Assembly (NCBI GenBank): GCA_020746875.1
Contig: JAGTJL010000016.1
Coordinates: 248,001-312,000 of the forward strand
From: Rhexocercosporidium sp. MPI-PUGE-AT-0058
Taxonomy: Eukaryota > Ascomycota > Leotiomycetes > Helotiales
Reading direction: 5' to 3'
Length of the DNA: 64,000 nucleotides
The notes beneath the pieces were generated by a model, which saw only the letters and a program-made list of their open reading frames with translations, had not been told where the DNA came from and searched no databases. This document shows, piece by piece, positions 10,337 to 21,000 of the stretch (position 1 is its first letter; every line of letters starts with the position of its first letter). The translations under genes and the position numbers were made by a program.

Positions 10337-12180
10337 TCATGCCCGACAAAGCCTTCCATCACCAGCTAACACCCAAGCATCAGCCCCAACCGCTGTTGGC
10401 GCATAGAGCAAGCCTTCGGGATCATACTTGTGCTTCACCGCCAATAGACGCGCATAATTGTTGCCGTAAAACACATCCTGCCAGTTCTTCTGCCCGAAGT
10501 TCGCTTCGTTCAAATACGTACCCGAACTCGGAGTCAGCGCCTCCAGACTGGGTGAGATGTAATTGGTCAGATGGTCTTCTCGTGCCTGCATGACAGAAAT
10601 CGGTGCCTCCCAATCCCACACCGAGTAAACAATTGTGTGGACCAAAGCTTGACGCCAAGCGGGGTTGACGGCATTCCGTCCCGGCTTATTCCCAGCCACT
10701 TTGTGCGACGCATTTAGCACAATACCCGACACGATCCAGTCCCCATCCTTGACAATATCGCGATACAGATTCGTGATCGCGGAGTTCTGGTTTCGGACCA
10801 CGGAACGCGGTATCAGTCTGCTGCTGATCAAATGAGAAGTTTCCCAGATACCCCCAGGTAGCGGACCATAGAAGCGCACAAAGTGGTCAAAGTAAGAAGG
10901 ATCAGAAGTGATCTTGAGTGTGTACGTTGCGTTCTTGCTGTCAAGGAATCCCGTGATGAACTTTAACTGGGATGCAATTTGTGCTTCTGTGTGGCTGGGA
11001 GCTGTCACGTACGCCAGGAAGGTCCCGTTCGTGACTGCGAATAATGCCACGGCACCGCTATCAACGATTGGCTCTAAGCCACCATGAAACTTTTCTGCAG
11101 CTTCCCAGAAGGTCGAACCTGGAGCTGAGGTTGAGTTGAAGAAGATCTGCGCGCCGACGGTCGGAGTATCCTTGTATAGTTTTGTAGTCAGAGATATGAC
11201 GACGCCAAAAGTACCTCCACCACCACCACTGATGGCCCAGTACAGGTCAGGATAAGATTCAGGCGATGCGGTTATGTGTTCTCCGTTTGGCGTCACAACT
11301 TCCCACTCCAGAACGCTATCTGCCGCCATGCCATAGATGGAACTCAAGGCTGAGTGACCACCACCTTGTGTGTAACCACCAGCAAGTCCTACAGTTGGGC
11401 AAGTCCCTCCTAGCACTCGGTATCCAACCGCGTGTGCAGCTTCATATGCAGCGTAGGCTTGAGTCCCAGCTCCGATCTTGATGGCTGGACCAGCATACTC
11501 CTTGCTCGTGTAGTTCCACAAGATATCAATGGAATTCAGATTATGAGTCCAGATGCCAAGACCGCCTTTTGCAGTGTTCTTCCCGAGAAAGCTGGACAGA
11601 TATCAGCAGGAAGTTCGAGTGGAGCTTGAATCATGACCTACTCATGTCCCGTGTTCTTTATGGCAATCCGCAAGTTTTTGCTCCTCGCAAATCTCAGGGT
11701 CGTACTGACCTGGGCCGCAGACGTGACGTTGACGGAATAAGAGACCAGATTTCCGAGCGTACAGGAAACATTTCTCAGATGGAAAGGGTCGCAAGTACCG
11801 TTCTGGAACCACGGCTGGTCAATGGACGAGGGATATTGAGAGCTATTCACGCATCAGTTAAAATTGATCCATGGGCAGATGATGGGTTCATACTGGCCTA
11901 GAGGCAGATCCCACTCCGCCTTCAGTGTTTGACATGCCGCTTCGTCGAAGTGAGGGTCATGGCAAGGAGCTGCCTCAGGGATGGTTGCAATCAAGCTGCC
12001 TCCAATGCTCGAGTTGAAACGTAACCATGCAGCTGCATCTGGCCAAGCAGCATCTCCAGGCAAAACGCGACACATATGGCTGGAATTGAGATGGGCAGGA
12101 CTACATTGCACAAGGGGGTACAGCACGCTGGAAGAGAGAAGCGCCTGAAACCCAAGAACTGACGATGAACGGAGATACAT
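10337..12180 (-). CDS. Secreted FAD-linked oxidoreductase, berberine-bridge-enzyme type
   Basis: Exons 11894-12180, 11642-11842 and 10337-11591 give 580 residues. The protein starts with a signal peptide (MYLRSSSVLGFQALL..., likely cut near residue 30) and has several N-glycosylation sequons. The FAD_binding_4 domain spans roughly residues 110-290 and contains KNTGHDFLGK (His162) and GGTCPTVGLAGGYTQGGGHS (Cys227). These are the two positions where this family often binds FAD covalently. The C-terminal BBE segment ends in YYGNNYARLLAVKHKYDPEG-like sequence (Y-F-x-x-N-x-x-R/x-L family pattern). Such enzymes oxidise alcohols or close rings in fungal metabolites, commonly in the secretory route. 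Splicing of both introns (51 and 50 nt) is needed to restore the conserved blocks. Confidence 0.92.
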
Positions 12181-13038
12181 GTTTACGATGTGAATTCTAT
12201 TCAAAAACACTGGATAAATCACCTGAACTGACCATCCGATCTTATTTGTACATGCCATCTCCTTTCATCCACTACCTACGAAAAGCAAAAGCTGAATGTC
12301 AGCAACGGCCATTCCGAATACCTTGCTACGCCTCAATTGCCCCGTGCTGAAGTCCGCTGAGCCAGCACCGCGCTCTACTCAATGACCGGTACTGTATTTG
12401 AGATGGATCCTGGGTAAAGACCAATGTTTTTTATGTCTTGACCATCACGTGAACGGGATAAGTTTACTCCAGCCCGCCCACTGGTCTTCGCTTCTCAACG
12501 AACCCTGGCGTACTGTACATGAACCCTGGCTTGCATATCTCTCAATCCACTAGCAAAACTCAATGTGTGTCTCATTTCTGGTGTCATTTGAACTAGAATA
12601 GCGTGCAGCTCGGGGCCCTATTTTGATAGCGGTAAGCTGTCGTCAGATTATGCTTTAAGTTTGTCAGCCTTGGCTGCGGCGCGAGATTTAACCAAGATTA
12701 AGCTTCGGGTGTCAGGGATAATCTGTCGTCAGATTACTCTGCTTAGTGCCCCACCAGCCTGCGCTGTCAGCCAGACCAGACCGAACACAGTACTCTCATG
12801 CGGGCGTCAATTGCCGTTGTGCGAGTAGTGTACGCCTGTGTCGTTCTGAATGGCTCCTCCGCCTCGGTGGAGTCCATTCACGATGGACTGCCAAGCTCGT
12901 GGAGCTACACCTCGACCTCTGGTCTGGAAAGATGAAGGTCAATTGTGGAAAGCATAGCATAGACACGAAGGCAAGAAGACGACGACGACAACTAGGCTCG
13001 AAATCTACGATCGCTTCTAATCTAGCAATCATATCGTC
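12181..13038. promoter_or_regulatory. Divergent promoter region (FAD oxidase / MFS) with repeated palindromic motif
   Basis: 858 bases between two cluster genes. The 14-mer CTGTCGTCAGATTA occurs twice (12637-12650 and 12723-12736). The second copy lies in a perfect 7-bp inverted repeat, TAATCTG-tcgt-CAGATTA (12719-12736). Repeated plus palindromic sequence in a cluster promoter could be an operator for a dimeric regulator such as the bZIP protein. This is inference only. Confidence 0.45.
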
Positions 13039-14968
13039 ATGTCGACTCCTACCAAGCTCGAACAAGATACTTCTCAGGATGCGGTTCCTCAGAGCGGCAC
13101 GGCCTCAGGGAGTGTTTTGTCGGATGTCGTCGAATATCCACATGGCATCACGCTGGTCATGGTATTGCTGGCAAATGCAATGAGTATTTTCCTTGTACGA
13201 GCATTCGGGGGGATGTGTGAATGGCTGCTGAAAGAATGAACAGGTGGCATTGGATATGACAATCGTCACGACTGCCATACCTACCATTACCAACGAATTC
13301 CGAAATGTCAGTCAAGTTGGATGGTACGGATCCGCGTTCTTTCTGACCCTGGCAACGTTTCAATCATTCTGGGGGAAGCTGTACAAGTTTGTCTCCGTGA
13401 AGGCAACTTTCTTGGCCTGCACCATTATCTTTGAAGTGGGGAGTCTCGTTTGCGGTTCGTTTGGTAGAATTATCCTTGATATCTCTAGCTGAAGATTCGC
13501 AGCCGTCTCGAAGAATAGTCCTACACTTGTCGTTGGAAGAGCAATTCAAGGCTGGGGTGCTGCAGGAATTATCAGCGGTTGCTATATCATCATGTCTCTG
13601 GTGGTAATTGCAAGCAGATTGCCGGCTTTCACTGGAATAATCGGAACGGTATTTGGACTTGCCAGTGTTGCTGGGCCCTTGCTGGGTGGCGTATTCACTG
13701 ACGGCGTTAGTTGGCGGTGGTGGTGAGTTCAATGGATCTTGAGATATGAAAGGCCCCTGACAATTAATCAGCTTCTACGTCAACCTACCAATCGGCGGAA
13801 CTGCCCTTGGATTGATTCTATTCTTCCTCAGAACACCAAAGAAAGCAGTGGCAGTCCCGTGGTCGGAAATCTTGCTTCAGTTAGACCTTCCTGGTGTTGG
13901 GATTATTTTATCGGCGCTGATTTGCTTCCTGCTTGTGATGCAATGGGCAGGGGCTAAATTGAGCTGGGGTGCTTCAACCGTCATTGGACTCCTTGTTGGT
14001 TTTGTCCTCTTGACAAGTCTCTTCGTAGCGATAGAGATCTTGTCTAGAGAAAGGGCGGCAATTGTGCCACGAATCATGAAACAGCGTGTCGTAGCAGTAT
14101 GTTGCGGCTACGTCTTCCTGTTAGTTGTCTTGGATGGAAACCCCACGGAAGAGCTTCTCAACTAACAACCCATTCATTAGTCAATCCGGGGCAAACTTTC
14201 TCTTCACATACTATATTCCAATTTACTTCCAAGCAATTGATGGTGCTTCTGCCGCCGAGAGCGGAATTCGAAATCTGCCATTAATTGTTGGATCCTGTAA
14301 GTATTATTTTTTTAGCATACAAAGTCAAAGCTCAAATTACTGACATACAATCAGCCGTCTTTGCTGCCGTAAGCGGTGCCACTGTTGGCCGTGTGGGATA
14401 TTTCATGCCATTCCTCGTCATTGGCAGTGGAATGTTTACCATTGGAGGAGGCCTAACATACACGCTTGGCATTGGGAGTTCGGCTGCCAAGTATATCGGG
14501 TATCAACTCCTTCTAGGTATCGGTCAAGGACTTTGTATTCAGATTCCTGTCATCGCCTCTCAGGCTTTCGCACTGCCAGAGGATATTCCTGCGGCTACCT
14601 CCATGATTCTCTGTGAGTGGTCTAAATTCACCTTGCCTGAGACTTGATCTGACCAAAATGTAGTCTTTCAAATGATGGGTGGTGCGGTGTTTGTAGCTGC
14701 TGGGCAATCGGTCTTTGAGAACCGACTTCTGTTGGCAGTTGCAAAGTACCCTGACATCGACTTTTCCTTCTTACTGACTGTCGGAGCGAGCGACCTGGGA
14801 GGTAAATTTGCAGATTCCACTTTGACTGCGGTGCTTGAATCGTATCTGGATGCATTGAAGGCGACGTTCGCCTTTGGAACAGCCGTTGCTGGTGTTGCCG
14901 TGTTGGCGGGGCTTACAGCACCTTGGAAAAGCATCAGAGGGTCAAAGACGGACGTCGGGATGGCATGA
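13039..14968 (+). CDS. Major facilitator superfamily transporter (DHA2, 14-TM drug:H+ antiporter type)
   Basis: Seven exons: 13039-13194, 13244-13454, 13503-13722, 13772-14119, 14181-14296, 14355-14612 and 14664-14968, giving 537 residues. Characteristic stretches are [17 protein letters not shown] (motif D1 in TM1), [24 protein letters not shown] (motif B/C region), [13 protein letters not shown] and [19 protein letters not shown]. These identify the fungal toxin/multidrug efflux family related to GliA and TOXD-cluster pumps. The fourth intron uses a donor inside TTCCT-GTTAGT with branch CTAAC, and removing it joins CGYVF to GANFLFTYY. It lies inside the polyketide cluster and most likely exports the product or protects the producer. 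Confidence 0.92.
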
Positions 14969-15061
14969 GAAGTGGAAACCGTGGATTACTCTAGATATTG
15001 ATGAATTTCTAGATGCGATGAGCGATGGATTGCCACCACTAAGATCTAGAAGTAGTTTCAA

Positions 15062-15980
15062 TTAAACCATAACTCTAGCAGCCAACTCCTCAAACAAATC
15101 GCAGATTTCTTCACTGGCATCACTTGAAATTTCATGCCCACTACCATGTTCGAAAGTCAGTCTGTCAAGACACAAATCGGCCAAGTCGAGACTGTGTCGA
15201 CGCCAACTATCCTTCGCTCCATAAAGATGTGCTGTTGGTAACGAAATACGGACTGCATCGATCTGTGGGTGGAAGATGTTGTAGAAGACGGGGTTTTTGC
15301 AGGCATCGATCGCGAAGCCCTGCGTCAAAGATGCGGAACCAGTAGATTCGTCGTTTCGCTTCTCGCCTTGAAGAAAATACTCATCGGGAATGAGATATGA
15401 GGGAACATTGGTGGGACGTGGGTTTTGGAGTCGTAGGGAAGTGCTAACGCCGAAGTATCTACGACAGTCCAGTCCGTAATCTGTTGTAATCGAGAATGGA
15501 AGTGGAGAACAGATAAACATCGCTGCTTTGAACGGTGACGGAGTCTGATCGATCTCGCACTGCATCAAGATGCTGGCCGCTAAGGCGGCGCCCTAGATGG
15601 TTCATTAGTGGATAATTGACAACCGTTGACTCGCTGACAGACCTGACTGAAGCCCATAACGATATCAAAAGGACCATGACTGTCAATGACTTTTCGAACT
15701 TCTTCGTGGGCTCTTGCTACGTTGTCGGTCGTTGGAGACGTATACCAACAACGATATGGACCCGCAAAATACTCGGCCGCACCCGGGGATGGATCACAGA
15801 ACTCGCTTGCATTGACGAAGCTGAATTTGTATGATGCCGGCAGAAGGGAACGAAAAGCTGCTGCATAAAATGTTACTAGGATGATGGGCACACGTGAAGT
15901 TACAGATACCCACCAGTCTGTGTGGCGAAGACTTCTGCATCAACACCCATGCCATGCAAGCATAAAACTCGGAGTTCCAT
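15062..15980 (-). CDS. FSH1-family serine hydrolase (putative free-standing thioesterase)
   Basis: Exons 15914-15980, 15643-15860 and 15062-15592 give 271 residues. It starts MELRVLCLHGMG, the usual oxyanion-hole start of FSH1 proteins. The nucleophile elbow G92-F-S94-Q-G96 is assembled exactly across the second intron, and a C-terminal HGSGHE holds the likely catalytic His. No signal peptide. FSH1-like hydrolases are frequent in fungal PKS clusters, where several act as chain-releasing thioesterases or ester hydrolases. Because the PKS here lacks its own release domain, this protein is a good candidate for offloading. It is divergent from nothing and shares its strand with the next hydrolase. 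Confidence 0.9.
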
Positions 15981-16330
15981 TGTCAATGAATAAAAAGAGA
16001 TCTAACGAGTAGCAGCATCACTGGCATAAATGGAGGAACCACTCGGGAAGAAGTTATTTATGTGAATGCACTTGATAATAAGCATTCATTGTGCCCAGCA
16101 CTGTAAGAATATGCAGTGGTTATTACTTGCTGACAGGCTTAGGATAAGCGAGTAAGGATTCCACAACCCCCGGCCCACAACTACGCAAGGCCTCTGGCAG
16201 TGCGTGGCGCTCTTCCATCCCCTGTGCCGGCTGTCTGCGTCCAACCTTTCTCGCTCTATGCAAGCCTAACATGAAAATCCTCGTCGAATTGATTTGGCGT
16301 TGAAATCGTTGCAGAATGATACTAAGCAAA
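15981..16330. other. 350-base spacer between the two hydrolase genes
   Basis: Upstream region of the FSH1 gene and 3' flank of the alpha/beta hydrolase. An overlapping minus-strand frame (16123-16353) has no family similarity. Confidence 0.5.
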
Positions 16331-17288
16331 TCAAGCTCGAGTAAGAAAGTCAACTTGAATTTTCATCAACGTTGGGAAACTGTCCCCCGACAGAATATCC
16401 ATGTGACCTTTATTGGGTTCTACGTGGCGTTGCTTCTTCGCGCCTTGAATGCTGTCGAAAATTGCTTCTTGATTCTTGGCAAGACTGATCTGGTCGTTCT
16501 CCGGCGTGAGCATGAGCACGGCGGTTGGTGAGACCTGAGGAATCAGCCCATATGGCTGCCATGCAGCGATGTGGTAGTATGTTTGCAAAGTTGTGCTGTT
16601 GCGATAGTTCGGTGCTGTCTTCTCCGCATTCAAGATCAGGCCAAAGTCCTCGCTGGCTGTCCCGACTCCAAAGCCGGCAGGGTTCTCGCCAGCTTCTGTC
16701 AACACTGGTAGGCAAAAGGGAGCGTTCCCTAGTGCTTGAGACTCGCGGTCCTTCATTGCCTTGGCAAGAACCTTTGACTTCTTGCCTCCGAAGCTGAAGT
16801 CTGTTAAAGGACAGACGGCGATGACGAACTTGGCCCGCTTGTCCAATGCCGCAGCGTTGAGACAGACCATGCCTGAGAATGAGAATCCCCAAAAAGCAAT
16901 TCGAGTTGGATCTACGAGCGGATGCCGGCTCAGATACGTCAGGGCATCCGAGTAATCTTGAATCTGTTTCTGTGGAATGATTTCCTGGCGAGGAAGTCCT
17001 TCACTAGCGCCTGTATTTCGAGGATCGTAGATGAGTGCCGTGATGTTTGCTGCTTGGAATGCCTCAGCTACGTCAGGAATGAACATTTCCTTCACGCACG
17101 CGAACTGCAACATAGTGCAAAATCAAGTCAGCAAGATTCAGTTTCCAACTTAGAAGGGGAAATGAATGGATATCGCGTACACCGGGAGTAAGAATGACAG
17201 CAGGGCCAAACTGAGCCGCTGGGTAGACACGACCCGCCAACTTCAGGCCATCAACGGTATTGAAGACCACATCTTGTTGGTCCGGCAT
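16331..17288 (-). CDS. Alpha/beta hydrolase resembling fungal polyketide transferases (Af380-like)
   Basis: Exons 17181-17288 and 16331-17104 (76-nt intron) give 293 residues. It begins [20 protein letters not shown]. The motif [11 protein letters not shown] follows strand beta-4, the nucleophile elbow is WGFSFSG (Ser111), an acidic region LTPENDQ lies at the Asp position, and the final His is in [10 protein letters not shown] (about residue 270). The elbow is GxSxxG-like rather than strict GxSxG. This overall pattern is that of DltD/Af380-type hydrolases, some of which move a PKS-bound chain to an alcohol acceptor rather than to water. It is divergent from the PKS gene across 799 bases, which suggests shared control and a role in chain release or transfer. 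Hydrolysis alone is the alternative. Confidence 0.85.
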
Positions 17289-18087
17289 TTTAAAGTGCCT
17301 GATTGGTGCAATAAAATGAAATGGAAGCTGAGATCTACCAGACCACGCGAAGAACAGTACACATAAATACACTGCTAGAAGCTATTGGGCTTATTCTTAG
17401 GCATTGCCACGACAATGAACATAGTATTAGGTATACGGAAAGGTAACCAGTAGAAAAGCAGAGCAAGGAGAGTTTGAAGGTAGGTGTCGACTTTGATAAG
17501 CTTACTACCGTCTACACCTTCTCACCTCTGTCTCCATCCAGTTGCGACCTCATTCTTCCGGTTCGGCGACAGGACCCTTGAGATTGAGGCCTCTGAAGAC
17601 TCGGTGGAAATTAGCAGTAAGCAGCCTGCACATGATTACTAGCAGTGTCATCATAGGTGCTTGCATCGTAAAATAAAAATGGGGCTAAATGACCATTTCA
17701 CAAGGACGTGGTTGCTTACTACATAACCGATGGTCGGGTAATTGTCGCTATCTGTCAGCCCACCAATGAAACAAATTGAATCGCGGCAGAGTTCCCAGGC
17801 TACCAAGCAATTCGAAGGATCTGGCGACGTCTGGTGATTGGTCCTCTCACAAGCAGCCATCTAGACATGAAAATGCTTGCCAAAACAAAGTTCCAACCTC
17901 TTGCAGATGGGAAGGGCCTCAAATGCAGTTGTCAGGCTGGATTTGAGTTCAGCGATAACTGCGTCAGCAGATACTGCTGTGATAAGCCTATGATCGTATA
18001 AGACTCTATGGTCGTTAGAAATTCAAAGTGCAAGCTACATGATCTACTCGCTCTTTCTCAAACTGCGCGCCATAGCAACAAACAACC
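17289..18087. promoter_or_regulatory. Divergent promoter region of the PKS and the hydrolase
   Basis: 799 bases. A 70-codon minus-strand frame at 17651-17860 (contains ELCRDSICFIGGLTDSDNYP) looks somewhat protein-like but I cannot place it. No defined binding site is recognised. Confidence 0.45.
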
Positions 18088-21000
18088 ATGGTCCTCGATG
18101 ACAAGAGATCGTTTCAGGACTATCCTACCCCTCCAAATATCTCACAACCAGAAACCATCAAGTATGAGTACCGACAAGACCCTATTGCAGTTGTTGGACT
18201 AGCAAACCGTCTCCCAGGTCACAGTAGCAATCCCACGAAACTATGGGAATTCTTAGAACGTGGGGGCGTAGCTGAGAACGCTCCTCCTAAATCTCGATTC
18301 GCTCTTGCCGGCCATTATGACGGATCCTTGAAACCGCATACAATCAAGACTCCCGGCGCCATGTTCTTGGAGGATATGGACCCTGCAGAGTTTGATGCGT
18401 CCTTCTTCAACATTTCAAGAGCAGATGCCATCTCGATGGATCCTCAGCAGAGAATGCTCCTGGAGGTTGTGTTTGAAGGGCTCGAGAATGCTGGAATCAC
18501 ATTAGAAAGATTGAGTGGTGATGCATTTGGATGCTTTGTTGGCTCTTACGCAGTTGGTCAGAAAATGACAGTTGCACTGTTTTATGTATGGTCTGCTGAC
18601 AACCTCTGCAGACTACCAAGATATCCAGATGCGTGACCCTGAAGATAGACCGCCTGGAATCACGATTGGCGCAGGCAGAGCCATTTTGAGTAACAGAATC
18701 AGTCATTTCCTCAATATTAAGGGCGCAAGGTACCACATATCCGTGCTGATCTCACGGGAGCGTACTGATCTTCTCACAGCATGACCATTGACACAGCCTG
18801 TTCTGGAAGTCTGGTTTCTGTGGACGTAGCTTGTCGCTATCTACAGACACGACAATGTAGCGGAGCAATTGTAGCTGGTGCAAACCTATACCTAAGTCCC
18901 GAGCAAAACCAGGACATGGGTGCCATGAGGACAGCATCTTCTGCAACAGGCAAGTGCCATACGTTTGATGCGAAAGCCGACGGATACTGCAAGTCAGAAG
19001 CCATCAACTGCGTCATTTTGAAGCGTCTTGAGGATGCATTGAGGGATGGTGACCCAATCCGTGCTGTCATTAGAGGCACAGCCACAAATTCAGACGGCTG
19101 GACTCCAGGTAAGGTATCCGCGACATTATAGCTGGATTTCGATGTTAATCACAACAGGTATTGCAAGCCCCAGCGCCGAGGCTCAGGCAATTGCAATCCG
19201 TGCTGCTTACGCAGCCGCGGGAATTGAAAAGGATGATCTCCACAATACAGGTTACTTGGAGTGCCACGGGACTGGAACATTGGCAGGCGATCCAGTTGAA
19301 GTGGCAGCAGCAGCATCAGTCCTCTCTGTCGGTCGTTCTGCTAGCGAGCCTCTGATAATTGGATCTATCAAGAGCAACATTGGACATTCTGAACCGGCCG
19401 CTGGAGTATCAGGCCTTATCAAAGCCGTGCTGGCCGTGGAAAAAGGAATCATTCCCGGCAATCCAACATTTGTGGATCCAAATCCCAAAAGTGAGTGAAT
19501 TCAGATGACTGATCTGAATGTTTTAAACTGATAAAAATTCTGTTTCCAGTCGATTTCGAAGGCTTGAAAGTACGTGCTTCTCGGACGTCAATCAAGTGGC
19601 CAAGCAAAGGACAACGAATAGCGAGTGTCAACTCCTTTGGCTATGGAGGGTCCAATGCACATGTTGTTCTGCAAGATGCCGAATCTTTTCTTTCACAAAG
19701 AAGCTACAAACCTCACAACACATCGTTTGCCCCTCGGTCTTTTGATGACTTTTTCGATGACGACACGGAAACGGCACAAGCTCTCGCCCGGCCAACTGTC
19801 TTGGTGTTTTCTGCAAACGATGAATCTTCTCTGACGGCATCATACGATGCCCTGAGGCGCCATCTGATCAACCCTAGCGTCAATTTGAAGTTGCCAGACG
19901 TTGCATATACTCTATCGAACCACAGAAGTCGTCACTTCTACCGTGGATTCCTCATTCGAGATAGACTGGAGTTGCCTGAAGGGGCTCTCATCGTCGGTAA
20001 AAAGAACAGTGAGGCACCAAAAGTCGGACTGGTATTTACTGGACAAGGCGCACAATGGTCTCAGATGGGTAAAGCAGTCATTGATCACTTCCACGGTGCT
20101 CGTTCTTTACTAGAATCTTTGGATGCTGCACTTCAGGAATTGCCAGACGCCCCGTCATGGTCAATCATTGGTATTTACTCCGCCTAATCGATATGCCACT
20201 TACTGACGATTTCCAGATGAACTTTATAATTTCCGCAGCCCAGATCACCTCCGCCGGCCCGAGTTCTCCCAGCCTCTAGTCACTGCTCTACAACTAGTCA
20301 TCTTATCTATTCTCAAGGAATGGGGAGTTGTTGTGCACAGCGTCGTTGGACATTCCTCCGGCGAGATCGCTGCTGCATGCGCGGCCGGATTCCTTACTCC
20401 CCAAAATGCCATCAAGATTGCTTTCTACCGTGGTCAAGCTGCCAAAGAACTCGAAGGGGAACAGATTGATGCAGTCGGCATGATGGCTGTTGGCTTGGGG
20501 TCCAAGGATGTGCAGCCCTACATCAAGGATCTGGCGGACGACGTTCAAATTGCTTGTTACAACAGTCCGAGCAGTGTAACACTCTCAGGCAAGGTCGCTG
20601 ATCTTGATGTGATACGGAAACGCTTGCAAGATGATTCGCATTTCGCCAGGATGCTTCAAGTCAATCTGGCTTACCACTCCAAGTACATGAAAGCCATCGG
20701 AGAGCGGTACGAGCAGCTACTCCAGCTCTCTGTCGGTAGCTCCGCTGGTGGTAATGCTGACATCGCCATGTACTCTTCGGTGACTGGATCTCTTTCTCGT
20801 GAGCCAAAAGATGCCCTGTATTGGAAGACAAATATGATATCCGCTGTTCGCTTCGATGAAGCGACTACATCCTTACTGCACAGTCAAGCAGCAGACTTCC
20901 TGATTGAGGTTGGACCCAGCGGCGCACTAGCTGGCCCGATTGGACAGATAAAGAAAGCCCTCCCAGGCCAGGGATCTGGAATCCAATACTTTGCCTCTGC

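Noticed and set aside
12746..13183. 145-codon plus-strand frame before and over the MFS start
   Set aside because: Overlaps the true MFS start in another frame, Arg/Ser-rich composition, no domain.
16123..16353. 76-codon minus-strand frame downstream of the alpha/beta hydrolase
   Set aside because: Lies in the expected 3' flank and runs into the hydrolase end in another frame; no domain.
17651..17860. 70-codon minus-strand frame in the PKS promoter
   Set aside because: Somewhat protein-like but no start context, no family and no continuation in either direction.
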